From Aeribacillus composti (lineage in GTDB: Bacteria > Bacillota > Bacilli > Bacillales > Aeribacillaceae), in the NCBI RefSeq assembly GCF_007827555.1, contig NZ_VISS01000014.1:30666-94665 (forward strand): 64,000 bases of DNA. Reading direction: 5' to 3'. The position numbers and the translations under genes were made by a program. This document shows, piece after piece, positions 31,972 through 40,181 of this stretch (position 1 is the stretch's first letter; each line of letters opens with the position of its first letter). The notes under the pieces are model-generated. The model had not been told where the DNA came from. It did not search any database and saw nothing but the letters and a program-made list of their open reading frames with translations.

Positions 31972-32008
31972 CAAAAAAAGAAGCTGTGCGTAAATATGCA
32001 CAGCTTCC
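31972..32008 (-). terminator. Terminator of the metNPQ operon
   Basis: A 10-bp stem GAAGCTGTGC/GCACAGCTTC with an 8-nt loop and, on the minus strand, TTTTTTT. Confidence 0.85.
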
Positions 32009-32015
32009 CAATTGA

Positions 32016-32861
32016 TTATTCAGCAGGAATAACGGAGCCTTGATAATTTGTTTGAATAAATTCTTTAATTTCATCTGATTGTAATACTTCTACAAGAGCT
32101 TTAATTTTTTCAGAGTCTTTATCTTCACTGCGGACAGCAATGACGTTTACATACGGATTGTCTTTTGGCGATTCAAGAGCAATGGCATCTTTTGATGGGT
32201 CAAGTCCTGCATCCAGAGCAAAGTTCCCGTTAATTAATACAGCGTCGCCTTCATTGTTTTCATAAGCTTTCGTCAACATTGGCGCTTCGATGTCTGTTTT
32301 GAATTTCAAATTCTTTTTGTTTTCTGCTATGTCATCAACTGTCGCTTTCGTTTTATCAACGCCATCTTTCAGCTTAATTAAACCTTTTTCCTCCAGCATT
32401 GACAGCATGCGTCCATGGTCAGCAACTGAGTTACTCATGATAATAGTAGCTCCATCCGGAAGCTCCTCTAAAGATTTATATTTTTTTGAATATACGCCAA
32501 TTGGCTCAATATGAATTCCGCCGGCATTGACAAAATCATATCCATGTTCTTGTTTCTGTGCTTCAAGGTAAGGGATATGCTGGAAGTAGTTTGCATCAAT
32601 ATCCTTTTCCGCTAAAGCTTTATTCGGCAATACATAATCAGTGAATTCTTCAATTTTCAATTTATATCCTTTTTTCTCAAGAAGCGGTTTTGCTTCCTCT
32701 AAAATTTCTGCATGTGGAACAGGTGATGCGCCAACTTTAATTACCTCATTTTTCTCATTGTCAGAGCCGCTGGAGCTACCTCCCTGATTACTTCCACCTC
32801 CGCAAGCAGAAGCAAATATCATCGTCGCACCTAAAACAGTCGCTAAAAGCCATTTTTTCAT
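32016..32861 (-). CDS. metQ: Methionine ABC transporter substrate-binding lipoprotein
   Basis: A 281-residue NlpA-family lipoprotein that binds methionine (also its sulfoxide or D-form) outside the membrane. Signal peptide with lipobox ASAC, lipidated Cys20, followed by a Gly/Ser-rich linker. Core motifs include VGASPVPHAEILE and YFQHIPYL. The ATG follows GAAGGAGGAGAATAAT. It is the last gene of metN-metP-metQ. Confidence 0.93.
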   Translation of the reverse strand: MKKWLLATVLGATMIFASACGGGSNQGGSSSGSDNEKNEVIKVGASPVPHAEILEEAKPLLEKKGYKLKIEEFTDYVLPNKALAEKDIDANYFQHIPYLEAQKQEHGYDFVNAGGIHIEPIGVYSKKYKSLEELPDGATIIMSNSVADHGRMLSMLEEKGLIKLKDGVDKTKATVDDIAENKKNLKFKTDIEAPMLTKAYENNEGDAVLINGNFALDAGLDPSKDAIALESPKDNPYVNVIAVRSEDKDSEKIKALVEVLQSDEIKEFIQTNYQGSVIPAE

Positions 32862-32879
32862 ATTATTCTCCTCCTTCGT

Positions 32880-33548
32880 TTAACGCTTATCAATTGCTCT
32901 TGTAATCATATCGCCGATCAATTGGATGATAAATACAATAATCAATATGAGTACAGTTGCAACAAATGTTACATCACTATGATTACGCTGAAATCCTTCT
33001 AAATAGGCAAGGTTTCCAAGACCACCGGCACCAATGGCGCCTGCCATGGCTGTATAACTTACCAATGCAATTGCTGTGACAGTTATTCCTGAAACTAAAG
33101 CAGGCATCGATTCTGGAAGCAGTACCTTGAAAATAATTGTGCTCATTGTAGCTCCCATCGATTTTGCAGCTTCAATCACCCCCTTGTCAACTTCCCTCAG
33201 TGCAATTTCCACCATCCTTCCATAAAAAGGCGCAGCACCAATGATGAGTGCAGGAAGTGCAGCATTAGCACCTAAAATGGTACCAACAATTGCTTTTGTA
33301 AAAGGAAGCAGTAAAATGATCAAAATAATGAAGGGAATTGATCGAAATACATTGACAACTGCTGCAACAAACGAGTGGATAAACCGATTTTCCCACATGT
33401 TCCCCTTTGACGTTAAAAACAATAAAAGACCTAAAATAATTCCGAGAAAAAATGTAGCAAATACAGAAACAGCTGTCATATAAACCGTTTCATAAGTTGC
33501 ATCAATGACTTTGTCCCATTTTACATTTGGCAACAATGTCTCAAACAT
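32880..33548 (-). CDS. metP: Methionine ABC transporter permease
   Basis: A 222-residue membrane permease with about five transmembrane helices and the EAA-type loop EAAKSMGATMSTIIFKVLLPES. It carries methionine with MetN and MetQ. The start is the ATG at 33548, six nt after GGAGGTGA and overlapping the metN end by 8 bp, rather than the TTG two codons upstream. Confidence 0.93.
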   Translation of the reverse strand: MFETLLPNVKWDKVIDATYETVYMTAVSVFATFFLGIILGLLLFLTSKGNMWENRFIHSFVAAVVNVFRSIPFIILIILLLPFTKAIVGTILGANAALPALIIGAAPFYGRMVEIALREVDKGVIEAAKSMGATMSTIIFKVLLPESMPALVSGITVTAIALVSYTAMAGAIGAGGLGNLAYLEGFQRNHSDVTFVATVLILIIVFIIQLIGDMITRAIDKR

Positions 33549-34566
33549 TCGCAATCACCTCCAGCTCCACTTGTTGATTGCGAATAAATTCAATGGCTTG
33601 TTCAACTGTAGTTTCATCTCCATCAAAATGGATGATTAACGTTCCGTAGGATCCACTTTGAGTTTGTGAAATTTTCCCTTGCAAAATATTAACCTCTACA
33701 TCGAACTCTTTAATGATTTTTGAAATCATAGGCTGCTCCGCTCTGTCTCCTACAAAGGTAAGTTTGACAACCTTTCCATGCTTGTACTTTTCAAGCAGGT
33801 AATCAATCGTTTCCATTGTTTCATCAGGTTCTGTAACTTGTTTAACAAATCGTTTTGTAATGTTAGCCTTCGGATTTCGGAAAACCGTCAACACATCACC
33901 ATGTTCAACAATCTTCCCGTTTTCCATCACAGCCACTCTATGACAAATTTTTCGAATTACATGCATTTCATGGGTGATCAAAACAATCGTTAAACCTAAT
34001 CGCTTGTTAATATCTACAAGCAAATCTAGGATGGAATCAGTCGTTTGAGGATCTAAAGCAGAAGTCGCCTCATCGCACAAAAGAACTTTCGGATTGTTCG
34101 CAAGAGCTCTTGCAATGCCGACTCTTTGTTTTTGTCCTCCGCTCAATTGCGAGGGATATGCATCTTCTTTTCCTTCTAAACCTACTAGTTTAATAAGTTC
34201 ATCAACTCTTTTGAGCCGATCGCTTTTCTTCATGCCGGCAATTTCTAATGGAAAAGCGATGTTCTCCCGCACTGTTCTTGACCACAATAGATTAAAATGC
34301 TGAAAGATCATACTTATCTCTTTTCTGGCGGATCTCAGTTCTTTTCCTTTAATTTGGTCTATTCTTTTTCCCGCCACTTCAACTGTCCCATTTGTCGGCT
34401 TTTCAAGACCATTTAACAAGCGTATTAATGTACTCTTCCCAGCACCGCTGTATCCGATGATCCCAAAAATTTCTCCACTCTGGATTTGAAGATCAACTTG
34501 ATCGACAGCTTTTACTTGGCTATGATTCGTATGATAAATTTTTGTAACACCGTTGAGAGAAATCAT
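33541..34566 (-). CDS. metN: Methionine ABC transporter ATP-binding protein
   Basis: A 341-residue ATPase with Walker A GYSGAGKST, signature LSGGQKQR and Walker B VLLCDEATSALD, and a C-terminal NIL (ACT-like) domain (about 265-340) that binds methionine and inhibits transport. The start is the ATG at 34566 after AAGAAGGTG, matching the family; six upstream codons are excluded. First gene of the operon, preceded by a leader of about 190 nt. Confidence 0.94.
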   Translation of the reverse strand: MISLNGVTKIYHTNHSQVKAVDQVDLQIQSGEIFGIIGYSGAGKSTLIRLLNGLEKPTNGTVEVAGKRIDQIKGKELRSARKEISMIFQHFNLLWSRTVRENIAFPLEIAGMKKSDRLKRVDELIKLVGLEGKEDAYPSQLSGGQKQRVGIARALANNPKVLLCDEATSALDPQTTDSILDLLVDINKRLGLTIVLITHEMHVIRKICHRVAVMENGKIVEHGDVLTVFRNPKANITKRFVKQVTEPDETMETIDYLLEKYKHGKVVKLTFVGDRAEQPMISKIIKEFDVEVNILQGKISQTQSGSYGTLIIHFDGDETTVEQAIEFIRNQQVELEVIANV

Positions 34567-34607
34567 GTTTACACCTTCTTTCACACATGCAGCAGCTTCG
34601 GTTTAAT

Positions 34608-34640
34608 ACTAAAAGCCTTCCTGCACAGCTGCAGAAAGGC
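34608..34640 (-). promoter_or_regulatory. Hairpin with T-run in the metN leader (attenuator candidate)
   Basis: On the minus strand GCCTTTCTGCA pairs with TGCAGGAAGGC around GCTG, followed by TTTTAG, inside the leader between the promoter and metN. It looks like an intrinsic terminator. The S-box (SAM-I) riboswitch common on metNPQ in Bacillus is not recognisable here. What would switch this hairpin is not clear. Confidence 0.5.
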
Positions 34641-34764
34641 ACGATTACATTCAATTGACCTTCCTTTTTTTCAACGCAATTGTAGACAAAGCTTTATTGT
34701 ACATGTGCACCCGCTATTTTTCTATTAAAACATTATTTTAAACAATACAAACTAACTGGGAGAG

Positions 34765-34793
34765 ATTGTACCATTCAACAAACATTGTGTCAA
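34765..34793 (-). promoter_or_regulatory. Sigma-A promoter of metNPQ
   Basis: TTGACA (34788-34793), a 17-nt spacer and TACAAT (34765-34770) on the minus strand; near consensus. The transcript would start near 34758. Confidence 0.8.
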
Positions 34794-34831
34794 TATATTC
34801 TTTTCCGATATCTTTACTCTATTTTAACCTG

Positions 34832-35146
34832 TTAGACCAATAAAGACAAGACAGATTCTAATCTTAAAATATCCCGAAATCTCCCCTCAACTTTTACTGC
34901 TTTCAATTTCATTAGTTGTTGGAGCTTTAGCTGGCCTGTAACGAGCTCTTCCATTTGCTCTTCATTTCCTATAATTTTTACATCAATGGATTCGATATTC
35001 CCATCAACTCGTCTTAATCCTTCCAAATCCAATTGATAACAATAAATGCTTTGGCCAAACTCAAAAGCAATAAACATAGGATCTGCCGGAAATAAAGGCT
35101 TTAAAAAATGATGATCATTTGCCTTTTCTAATAAAAAATCAAACAT
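34832..35146 (-). CDS. yusD: YusD-like protein with SCP2-like fold
   Basis: A 104-residue protein. The C-terminal half (IDVKIIGNEEQMEELVTGQL … VEGRFRDILRLESVL) follows the SCP2 sterol-carrier-like pattern, which binds lipids in other proteins. The biological role is unknown. The ATG at 35146 lies six nt after a G-run (GGGGGG). It sits between metN and yusE, as yusD does in B. subtilis; the symbol rests on that position. Confidence 0.65.
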   Translation of the reverse strand: MFDFLLEKANDHHFLKPLFPADPMFIAFEFGQSIYCYQLDLEGLRRVDGNIESIDVKIIGNEEQMEELVTGQLKLQQLMKLKAVKVEGRFRDILRLESVLSLLV

Positions 35147-35260
35147 TGACAACCCCCCAGCAAATATTTTATTTTACTCATTCTTTCTAGCTTTCCTTCT
35201 TCCTGCTGGGAGTTGTCGACGCTTTCTAGAAAAAACTGACATATTTCTCAGGAAATATAA

Positions 35261-35572
35261 TTATGTGGTAGAAAAACTTTTTAACTTTTGATGTAAATAG
35301 TCAATAGAATGAAACGCATATATTTTTTCGGCAATTTGTCCTTTTTCAAAGATCAATAAACATGGGACACTTTCAATTTTCCATTTTTCAGCAAATTCAG
35401 GGATATAATTCAAATCTTTCGTATATATGTTTATGGAAGGAATGATTTTTTCTACAATTTCCAGCATGCTTTTAGCTAATTTACACGTCCCGCAAAAAGG
35501 TGTATATAAAAATATAATGGTTTGCTCTTCATCGCTAATCGCATCTAATTGCTCTTTTGTTATTTCAATCAT
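35261..35572 (-). CDS. yusE: Thioredoxin-like protein YusE
   Basis: A 103-residue thioredoxin-fold protein with active site TPFCGTCK and the cis-proline segment ESVPCLLIF, which has an extra cysteine. Its redox partner is unknown. The ATG at 35572 follows GGAG with 8-nt spacing; the longer frame from 35617 is not supported. It lies 16 bp after yusF, likely one transcript. Confidence 0.85.
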   Translation of the reverse strand: MIEITKEQLDAISDEEQTIIFLYTPFCGTCKLAKSMLEIVEKIIPSINIYTKDLNYIPEFAEKWKIESVPCLLIFEKGQIAEKIYAFHSIDYLHQKLKSFSTT

Positions 35573-35588
35573 TGAACACACTCCACAT

Positions 35589-35939
35589 TTATGATAAATA
35601 TCTTGCATGTACATCAATATTTGCTCTCAGCAAAACGGCGGCAATATGCTGTTCAGGTGCGGATGCAACTTGACGGTACATTTTGTCTATATATAAATGG
35701 TTGGCTTCCGGAAGCTCCCGCTTAATTTGTTTTCTCAATTTTTCTCCTGCTTCATCCGCATCGACTAAAATATAAACATCCTTGAAAAATAAGCTTTCCG
35801 CCAATTCATCGAGCTTGGACAAGCTTAACGTGCCATTTGTACAAATAATCTCAGCAGGTTCATTAATAATTTTCTCTACTTTTTTCTTATCAGACTTTCC
35901 TTCAACAATGATAACTTTCTCAATCTCTATCAGTGCCAT
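35589..35939 (-). CDS. yusF: TOPRIM-domain protein YusF
   Basis: A 116-residue small TOPRIM protein of the type related to the RNase M5 and primase fold. The motifs IIVEGKSDKKKVE (glutamate) and YILVDADEAGEKLRK (DxD) are the metal-binding hallmarks. The activity of stand-alone members is not known. The ATG at 35939 follows AGGTGATAACA. Confidence 0.87.
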   Translation of the reverse strand: MALIEIEKVIIVEGKSDKKKVEKIINEPAEIICTNGTLSLSKLDELAESLFFKDVYILVDADEAGEKLRKQIKRELPEANHLYIDKMYRQVASAPEQHIAAVLLRANIDVHARYLS

Positions 35940-36047
35940 TGTTATCACCTGCTTATAGATGCTTTTTGATATATACTTATTCTAAATGAAGTGGTTGATT
36001 CCTTCACACAAAATACTTTGATTGTCCGCACTTTTCCATTAATAAAG

Positions 36048-36086
36048 AAAAGGAAACCCCCTTCTCAAAGGGAGACGGGGGTTTCA
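36048..36086 (-). terminator. Terminator after gcvH
   Basis: A GAAACCCCC/GGGGGTTTC stem with an inner TTCTC/GGAGA extension, three nt past the gcvH stop, followed on the minus strand by CTTTTCTTTATT. Confidence 0.75.
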
Positions 36087-36088
36087 TA

Positions 36089-36472
36089 TTAGTCTTCTTT
36101 TACCATTTCTTCATATTCTTCAGCTGTCATTAATTTTTCAACATCTTGAATGTCATTTGGTTCAACAACAATCATCCAAGCCTTTTCATAAGGAGATTCA
36201 TTTACATATTCAGGATTGTCATCCAATTCCTCATTCACTTCAACAACTTTTCCGCTGATAGGGGCATAAAGCTCAGAAACTGTTTTCACTGATTCAACGC
36301 TACCGAAAGGTTCGTCAGCGACTATTTCATCTCCAACTTCTGGAAGTTCAACAAATACGATGTCACCGAGTTCAGACTGCGCAAAATCAGTGATCCCAAT
36401 TCTTACTTTGTCACCTTCCACCTTTACCCATTCATGCTCTTCAGAATAACGCAATTCTTTTGGTGTATTCAA
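36089..36472 (-). CDS. gcvH: Glycine cleavage system H protein
   Basis: A 127-residue lipoyl carrier that shuttles the aminomethyl group between glycine cleavage enzymes. In Bacillus it is also the main relay for lipoyl transfer to other complexes. Lipoyl lysine Lys63 is in [13 protein letters not shown] propose the TTG at 36472 as start. It lies 8 nt after GGAGG and gives [10 protein letters not shown], aligned with the B. subtilis N-terminus and its 127-residue length; the ATG two codons upstream has only 2-3 nt spacing. Confidence 0.92.
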   Translation of the reverse strand: MNTPKELRYSEEHEWVKVEGDKVRIGITDFAQSELGDIVFVELPEVGDEIVADEPFGSVESVKTVSELYAPISGKVVEVNEELDDNPEYVNESPYEKAWMIVVEPNDIQDVEKLMTAEEYEEMVKED

Positions 36473-36535
36473 TGTCATTCCCTCCAATTATCATTTTTAT
36501 ATAAGAATTCTATTTAAATAGAATCTTTTCTAAAT

Positions 36536-36895
36536 TTAATTTCCCCAAATCTTCTCAAATTCCTCTTCTTTAAAGCCAACGGTCACCTTTTCCCCATCGG
36601 TAACAATCGGCCGCTTAATGAGCATACCGTCTGATGCAAGCAAATCAAAGAGCTCCTCATCTGTTGCTGTTTTTACTTTTTCTTTTAAACCTAATTGACG
36701 ATATTTTTGACCGCTCGTGTTAAAAAACTTTTTTAACTCCAATCCGCTCTTTTCATAAAAGGATTTTAACTCTTCTTTAGAAGGAGGATTTTCCACGATA
36801 TGTATTTCACGAAAATCAATTCCGTGATCTTCCAGCCATTTTTTCGCTTTTCTGCAAGTTCCGCACTTCGGATACCAGTACATTGTTAAAGCCAT
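36536..36895 (-). CDS. yusI: ArsC/Spx-family protein YusI
   Basis: A 119-residue ArsC/Spx-like protein with an N-terminal CGTC redox pair (Cys11, Cys14) and the later RPIV segment typical of the family. It may be a regulator like Spx/MgsR or a reductase; the lack of Spx-specific RNA polymerase contacts cannot be judged here. The ATG follows AAGGAGGTGAGAAGGA. Position between gcvH and fadE matches B. subtilis. Confidence 0.85.
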   Translation of the reverse strand: MALTMYWYPKCGTCRKAKKWLEDHGIDFREIHIVENPPSKEELKSFYEKSGLELKKFFNTSGQKYRQLGLKEKVKTATDEELFDLLASDGMLIKRPIVTDGEKVTVGFKEEEFEKIWGN

Positions 36896-36980
36896 TCCTT
36901 CTCACCTCCTTCATACAACACCAATAATATTTTATCATATCCGAATTGGACAAACATAATAACTTGATCAATAAATTTTT

Positions 36981-37102
36981 GGAGCTGTCCAGAAAGTCAA
37001 ATCCCCATTGAAAACAAAAGATCATAAACACCAATATATCAACGTTTCTAAAACATTAAAGGGGGTGTCAATTAGCCGTAAAAACGACTTATTAGACACC
37101 CC
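36981..37102 (-). repeat. 122-bp dispersed repeat, copy C
   Basis: On the minus strand it begins GGGTGTCTAATAAGTC 12 nt after the fadE stop and ends GGACAGCTCC. It is nearly identical to copy A (4195-4316) and close to copy B (25662-25781). Confidence 0.8.
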
Positions 37103-37114
37103 TAAGTCCCGCAG

Positions 37115-38899
37115 CTATACTATATATTTTTCCTCTTCAATCACTCTAGCTGCAATTTGGCGTTTTTTCTTAATGACATTTACAGGGATTTGTCGCATCA
37201 ATTTTTTTAGAGCAGAGAGAAGAATCCGCAAGTCGTCTCCTTCCTCGATCGCAACAATCGTTTCTTTTGCATTCGCCTCTAATTCCTGAAACGCTTCTTG
37301 CACAAACACTTGTGTATAAAGAAGCTTCTGTTTATTCTTTTCTTCTCCTGAGTTCACAATGGCCTTTTCTGTGCGCAAAATAGCGGATTCCATCGCATAA
37401 ACGTTATTTACCGCATCCGCGATATTTGCAAGAATCTCTTGTTCCTGCTGCAAGGATTGGCCAAATTTTTGAGCTGCAGCACCTGCCAGCAAAAGCGTCA
37501 CTCTTTTCGCTTGTTTCAACAAATATTTTTCTTGCTCCAATACGCCATCGCCGATTTCTTCCGGCATCCATGTCAACAGTTCTTTTTGAAGGCTTTGTGC
37601 TTTTTGAAGAAGAGGTAGCTCCCCTTTCATTGCTTTTTTCAAAAACATTCCCGGAACAAGCAAGCGGTTGATTTCATTCGTTCCTTCAAAAATGCGGTTA
37701 ATTCTGGAGTCGCGATAGGCCCTTTCCACTTCATATTCCGCCATGTATCCGTATCCGCCATGAATTTGAACTCCTTCATCCGCTATATAATCAAGCGTTT
37801 CAGAACCGAATACTTTGTTTAATGAGCATTCGATCGCATATTCAGCAATCGATTGGGCAACAGCATTTCCATCCTTTTGCTCTTCAGGTGTTAAATAACT
37901 CATCCGGTCATCAAACAATCCAACCGTTCGATAGACTGAGCTTTCCATTGCATAAAGCTTCAGCGCCATATTGGCCAACTTTTCTTGGATTAACGGAAAT
38001 TGGGCTATCGGCCGTCCAAATTGTTTCCTTTGCACCGCATATTTGACCGACAATTCGATGATGCGCTTGCAGGCTCCGATTGCCCCGACGGCTAATTTGT
38101 ATCGTCCGATATTTAAAATATTGAAGGCAATTTTATGCCCTTTGCCGATTTCCCCTAAAACATTTTCTTTTGGCACTAAAACGTTGTCTAAGATCAATGT
38201 CCTTGTTGAAGAGCTTTTGATCCCCATTTTCTTTTCCTCAGGACCTGTTGAAACACCCGGAAAATCTCTTTCAACAATAAATGCTGTGAAATGTTTGCCG
38301 TCCACCTTTGCATACACGATAAAAACATCTGCAAAAGCTGAATTTGTGATCCATTGTTTTTCTCCGTTTAAAATATAATGTGTTCCTGCCTCATTTAGCT
38401 TCGCTGTAGTTTTTGCACCAAGAGCATCTGATCCTGATCCTGGTTCCGTTAATGCATATGCAGCGATTTTTTCACCGACTGCAAGGCTGGGCAAATATTT
38501 TTTCTTCTGTTCTTCATTTCCAAACAATACAATTGGAAGCGAGCCAATGCCTACATGGGCTCCAAATGTAATTGAGAAGCCCCCTGCGCGGGAAAATTGT
38601 TCTGCAATAAGAGCAGAGCTTACTTTATCAAGACCTAGTCCGGAATATTCTTCTGGAATATCTGCGGCGAGCAGACCAAGTTCGCCAGCTTGCTTCAGCA
38701 ATTTCACCGAAATATCAAATTCATGGTTTTCAAGACGGTCAATAAAAGGAACAACCTCGTTCAGGACAAAATCTTCAGCTGTTTTCGCAATCATTTTATG
38801 TTCTTCTGTACAGTCTTCCGGCGTGAAGATCCGATCAAAAGGAATTTCTTCCATGATGAAGCTTCCGCCCTTTATATAGGCCTCTGTTTTGTTTGCCAC
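37115..38899 (-). CDS. fadE: Acyl-CoA dehydrogenase FadE
   Basis: A 594-residue flavoprotein that introduces the first double bond in fatty acid beta-oxidation. It has the acyl-CoA dehydrogenase core with [12 protein letters not shown] (FAD/substrate contact), KQWITNS, and [11 protein letters not shown] carrying the catalytic glutamate. An extra C-terminal helical domain of about 170 residues is typical of the long FadE/VLCAD-like form. The GTG start follows AAGGGGGAATATTGG. Last gene of fadN-fadA-fadE. Confidence 0.93.
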   Translation of the reverse strand: MANKTEAYIKGGSFIMEEIPFDRIFTPEDCTEEHKMIAKTAEDFVLNEVVPFIDRLENHEFDISVKLLKQAGELGLLAADIPEEYSGLGLDKVSSALIAEQFSRAGGFSITFGAHVGIGSLPIVLFGNEEQKKKYLPSLAVGEKIAAYALTEPGSGSDALGAKTTAKLNEAGTHYILNGEKQWITNSAFADVFIVYAKVDGKHFTAFIVERDFPGVSTGPEEKKMGIKSSSTRTLILDNVLVPKENVLGEIGKGHKIAFNILNIGRYKLAVGAIGACKRIIELSVKYAVQRKQFGRPIAQFPLIQEKLANMALKLYAMESSVYRTVGLFDDRMSYLTPEEQKDGNAVAQSIAEYAIECSLNKVFGSETLDYIADEGVQIHGGYGYMAEYEVERAYRDSRINRIFEGTNEINRLLVPGMFLKKAMKGELPLLQKAQSLQKELLTWMPEEIGDGVLEQEKYLLKQAKRVTLLLAGAAAQKFGQSLQQEQEILANIADAVNNVYAMESAILRTEKAIVNSGEEKNKQKLLYTQVFVQEAFQELEANAKETIVAIEEGDDLRILLSALKKLMRQIPVNVIKKKRQIAARVIEEEKYIV

Positions 38900-38987
38900 C
38901 CAATATTCCCCCTTTTGGATTCATAAATAAGTTCGAAGACTCCATGTCATTTTCCATCATGTTTAGAAAACCTAACCTTTTGGTTTT

Positions 38988-40163
38988 TTATAGAAGCTCG
39001 AAAACTCCCGCTGCACCCATTCCGCCGCCGATACACATCGTCACCAATCCAAATTGTTCATTTCTTCTTCTCATTTCGTGGATAAGAGTTAATGTCAATT
39101 TTGCACCTGTACATCCAAGAGGATGTCCAAGAGCTATGGCGCCTCCGTTTACGTTTACTTTCTCTTCGTCTAATTTGAGTTCTCTAATTACTTGAATCGC
39201 TTGTGAAGCAAATGCTTCGTTTAATTCAATGAGTCCAATATCGGAAAGTTCAAGACCCGCTAATTCAAGCGCTTTTGGCACCGCAACGACAGGTCCTATT
39301 CCCATCACTTCAGGCGGCACTCCTCCTACAGCAAAAGAACGGAATTTGGCCAGCGGCTTTAGCTGAAGCTCTTCCGCTTTTTTTCGATCCATTACCATAA
39401 CGGCAGCCGCTCCGTCGCTCATTTGCGAAGAATTTCCCGCCGTTACAGATCCGTTTACTGCAAATACCGGTTTTAAAGATGAAAGAACCTCCTTTGTTGT
39501 TTCTGGTCGAACCCCTTCATCTTGGCGAAATATTGTCTTTTTCTCCTGCAGCTTGTTATTAGCATCAACTGTTCGGATCGTGATTTCTACAGGAACGATT
39601 TCTTCAGCAAATGCTTCGTTTTGAATTGCTAAAGCTGCTTTTTGGTGGCTCCGCACAGCAAATTCATCTTGTTCCTCTCGACTGATATTGTATTTTTGTG
39701 CAACCTGCTCGGCTGTATGTCCCATGCTCATGTAATATTCAGGCGCTTCCTCGGCAAGCTTTGCATTTGGCCGCAATACATTTCCAGTCATTGGAACAAG
39801 ACTCATTGATTCTGTTCCTCCTGCGATAATGACTTCCGCATGCCCAAGCATGATCCGTTCAGCTGCATAAGCAATGGCCTGCAGCCCTGAAGAACAAAAC
39901 CTGTTAATGGTTATTCCCGGCACTGTATAGGGGAGCCCTGCCAGCGCCGCGATATTTCTTGCAATGTTTAAGCCTTGTTCTGCCTCAGGCATAGCACAAC
40001 CAATAATGACATCATCAATATGTCCGTCATAGCTTCCGGCCCGCTTCAATGTTTCCTTTACTACTAATGCTCCTAAATCATCTGGTCGTATGTTGGCTAA
40101 TGCCCCTTTTTTTGCTTTTCCAACCGGCGTCCTAGCACCAGCGACAATGACAGCTTCCCTCAT
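38988..40163 (-). CDS. fadA: Acetyl-CoA acyltransferase (3-ketoacyl-CoA thiolase) FadA
   Basis: A 391-residue thiolase performing the last step of beta-oxidation. Nucleophile Cys90 is in [10 protein letters not shown]; the catalytic histidine in [14 protein letters not shown] and the second cysteine in TMCIGGGMG. The ATG follows GAAAGGAGTTAG. It lies 18 bp after fadN. Confidence 0.95.
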   Translation of the reverse strand: MREAVIVAGARTPVGKAKKGALANIRPDDLGALVVKETLKRAGSYDGHIDDVIIGCAMPEAEQGLNIARNIAALAGLPYTVPGITINRFCSSGLQAIAYAAERIMLGHAEVIIAGGTESMSLVPMTGNVLRPNAKLAEEAPEYYMSMGHTAEQVAQKYNISREEQDEFAVRSHQKAALAIQNEAFAEEIVPVEITIRTVDANNKLQEKKTIFRQDEGVRPETTKEVLSSLKPVFAVNGSVTAGNSSQMSDGAAAVMVMDRKKAEELQLKPLAKFRSFAVGGVPPEVMGIGPVVAVPKALELAGLELSDIGLIELNEAFASQAIQVIRELKLDEEKVNVNGGAIALGHPLGCTGAKLTLTLIHEMRRRNEQFGLVTMCIGGGMGAAGVFELL

Positions 40164-40181
40164 TTTTCTAACTCCTTTCTG

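Noticed and set aside
34566..34760. S-box (SAM-I riboswitch) or T-box in the metN leader
   Set aside because: The conserved GGCAACC-type and AGGGUGGNACCGCG-type motifs are not visible; only a hairpin is present.
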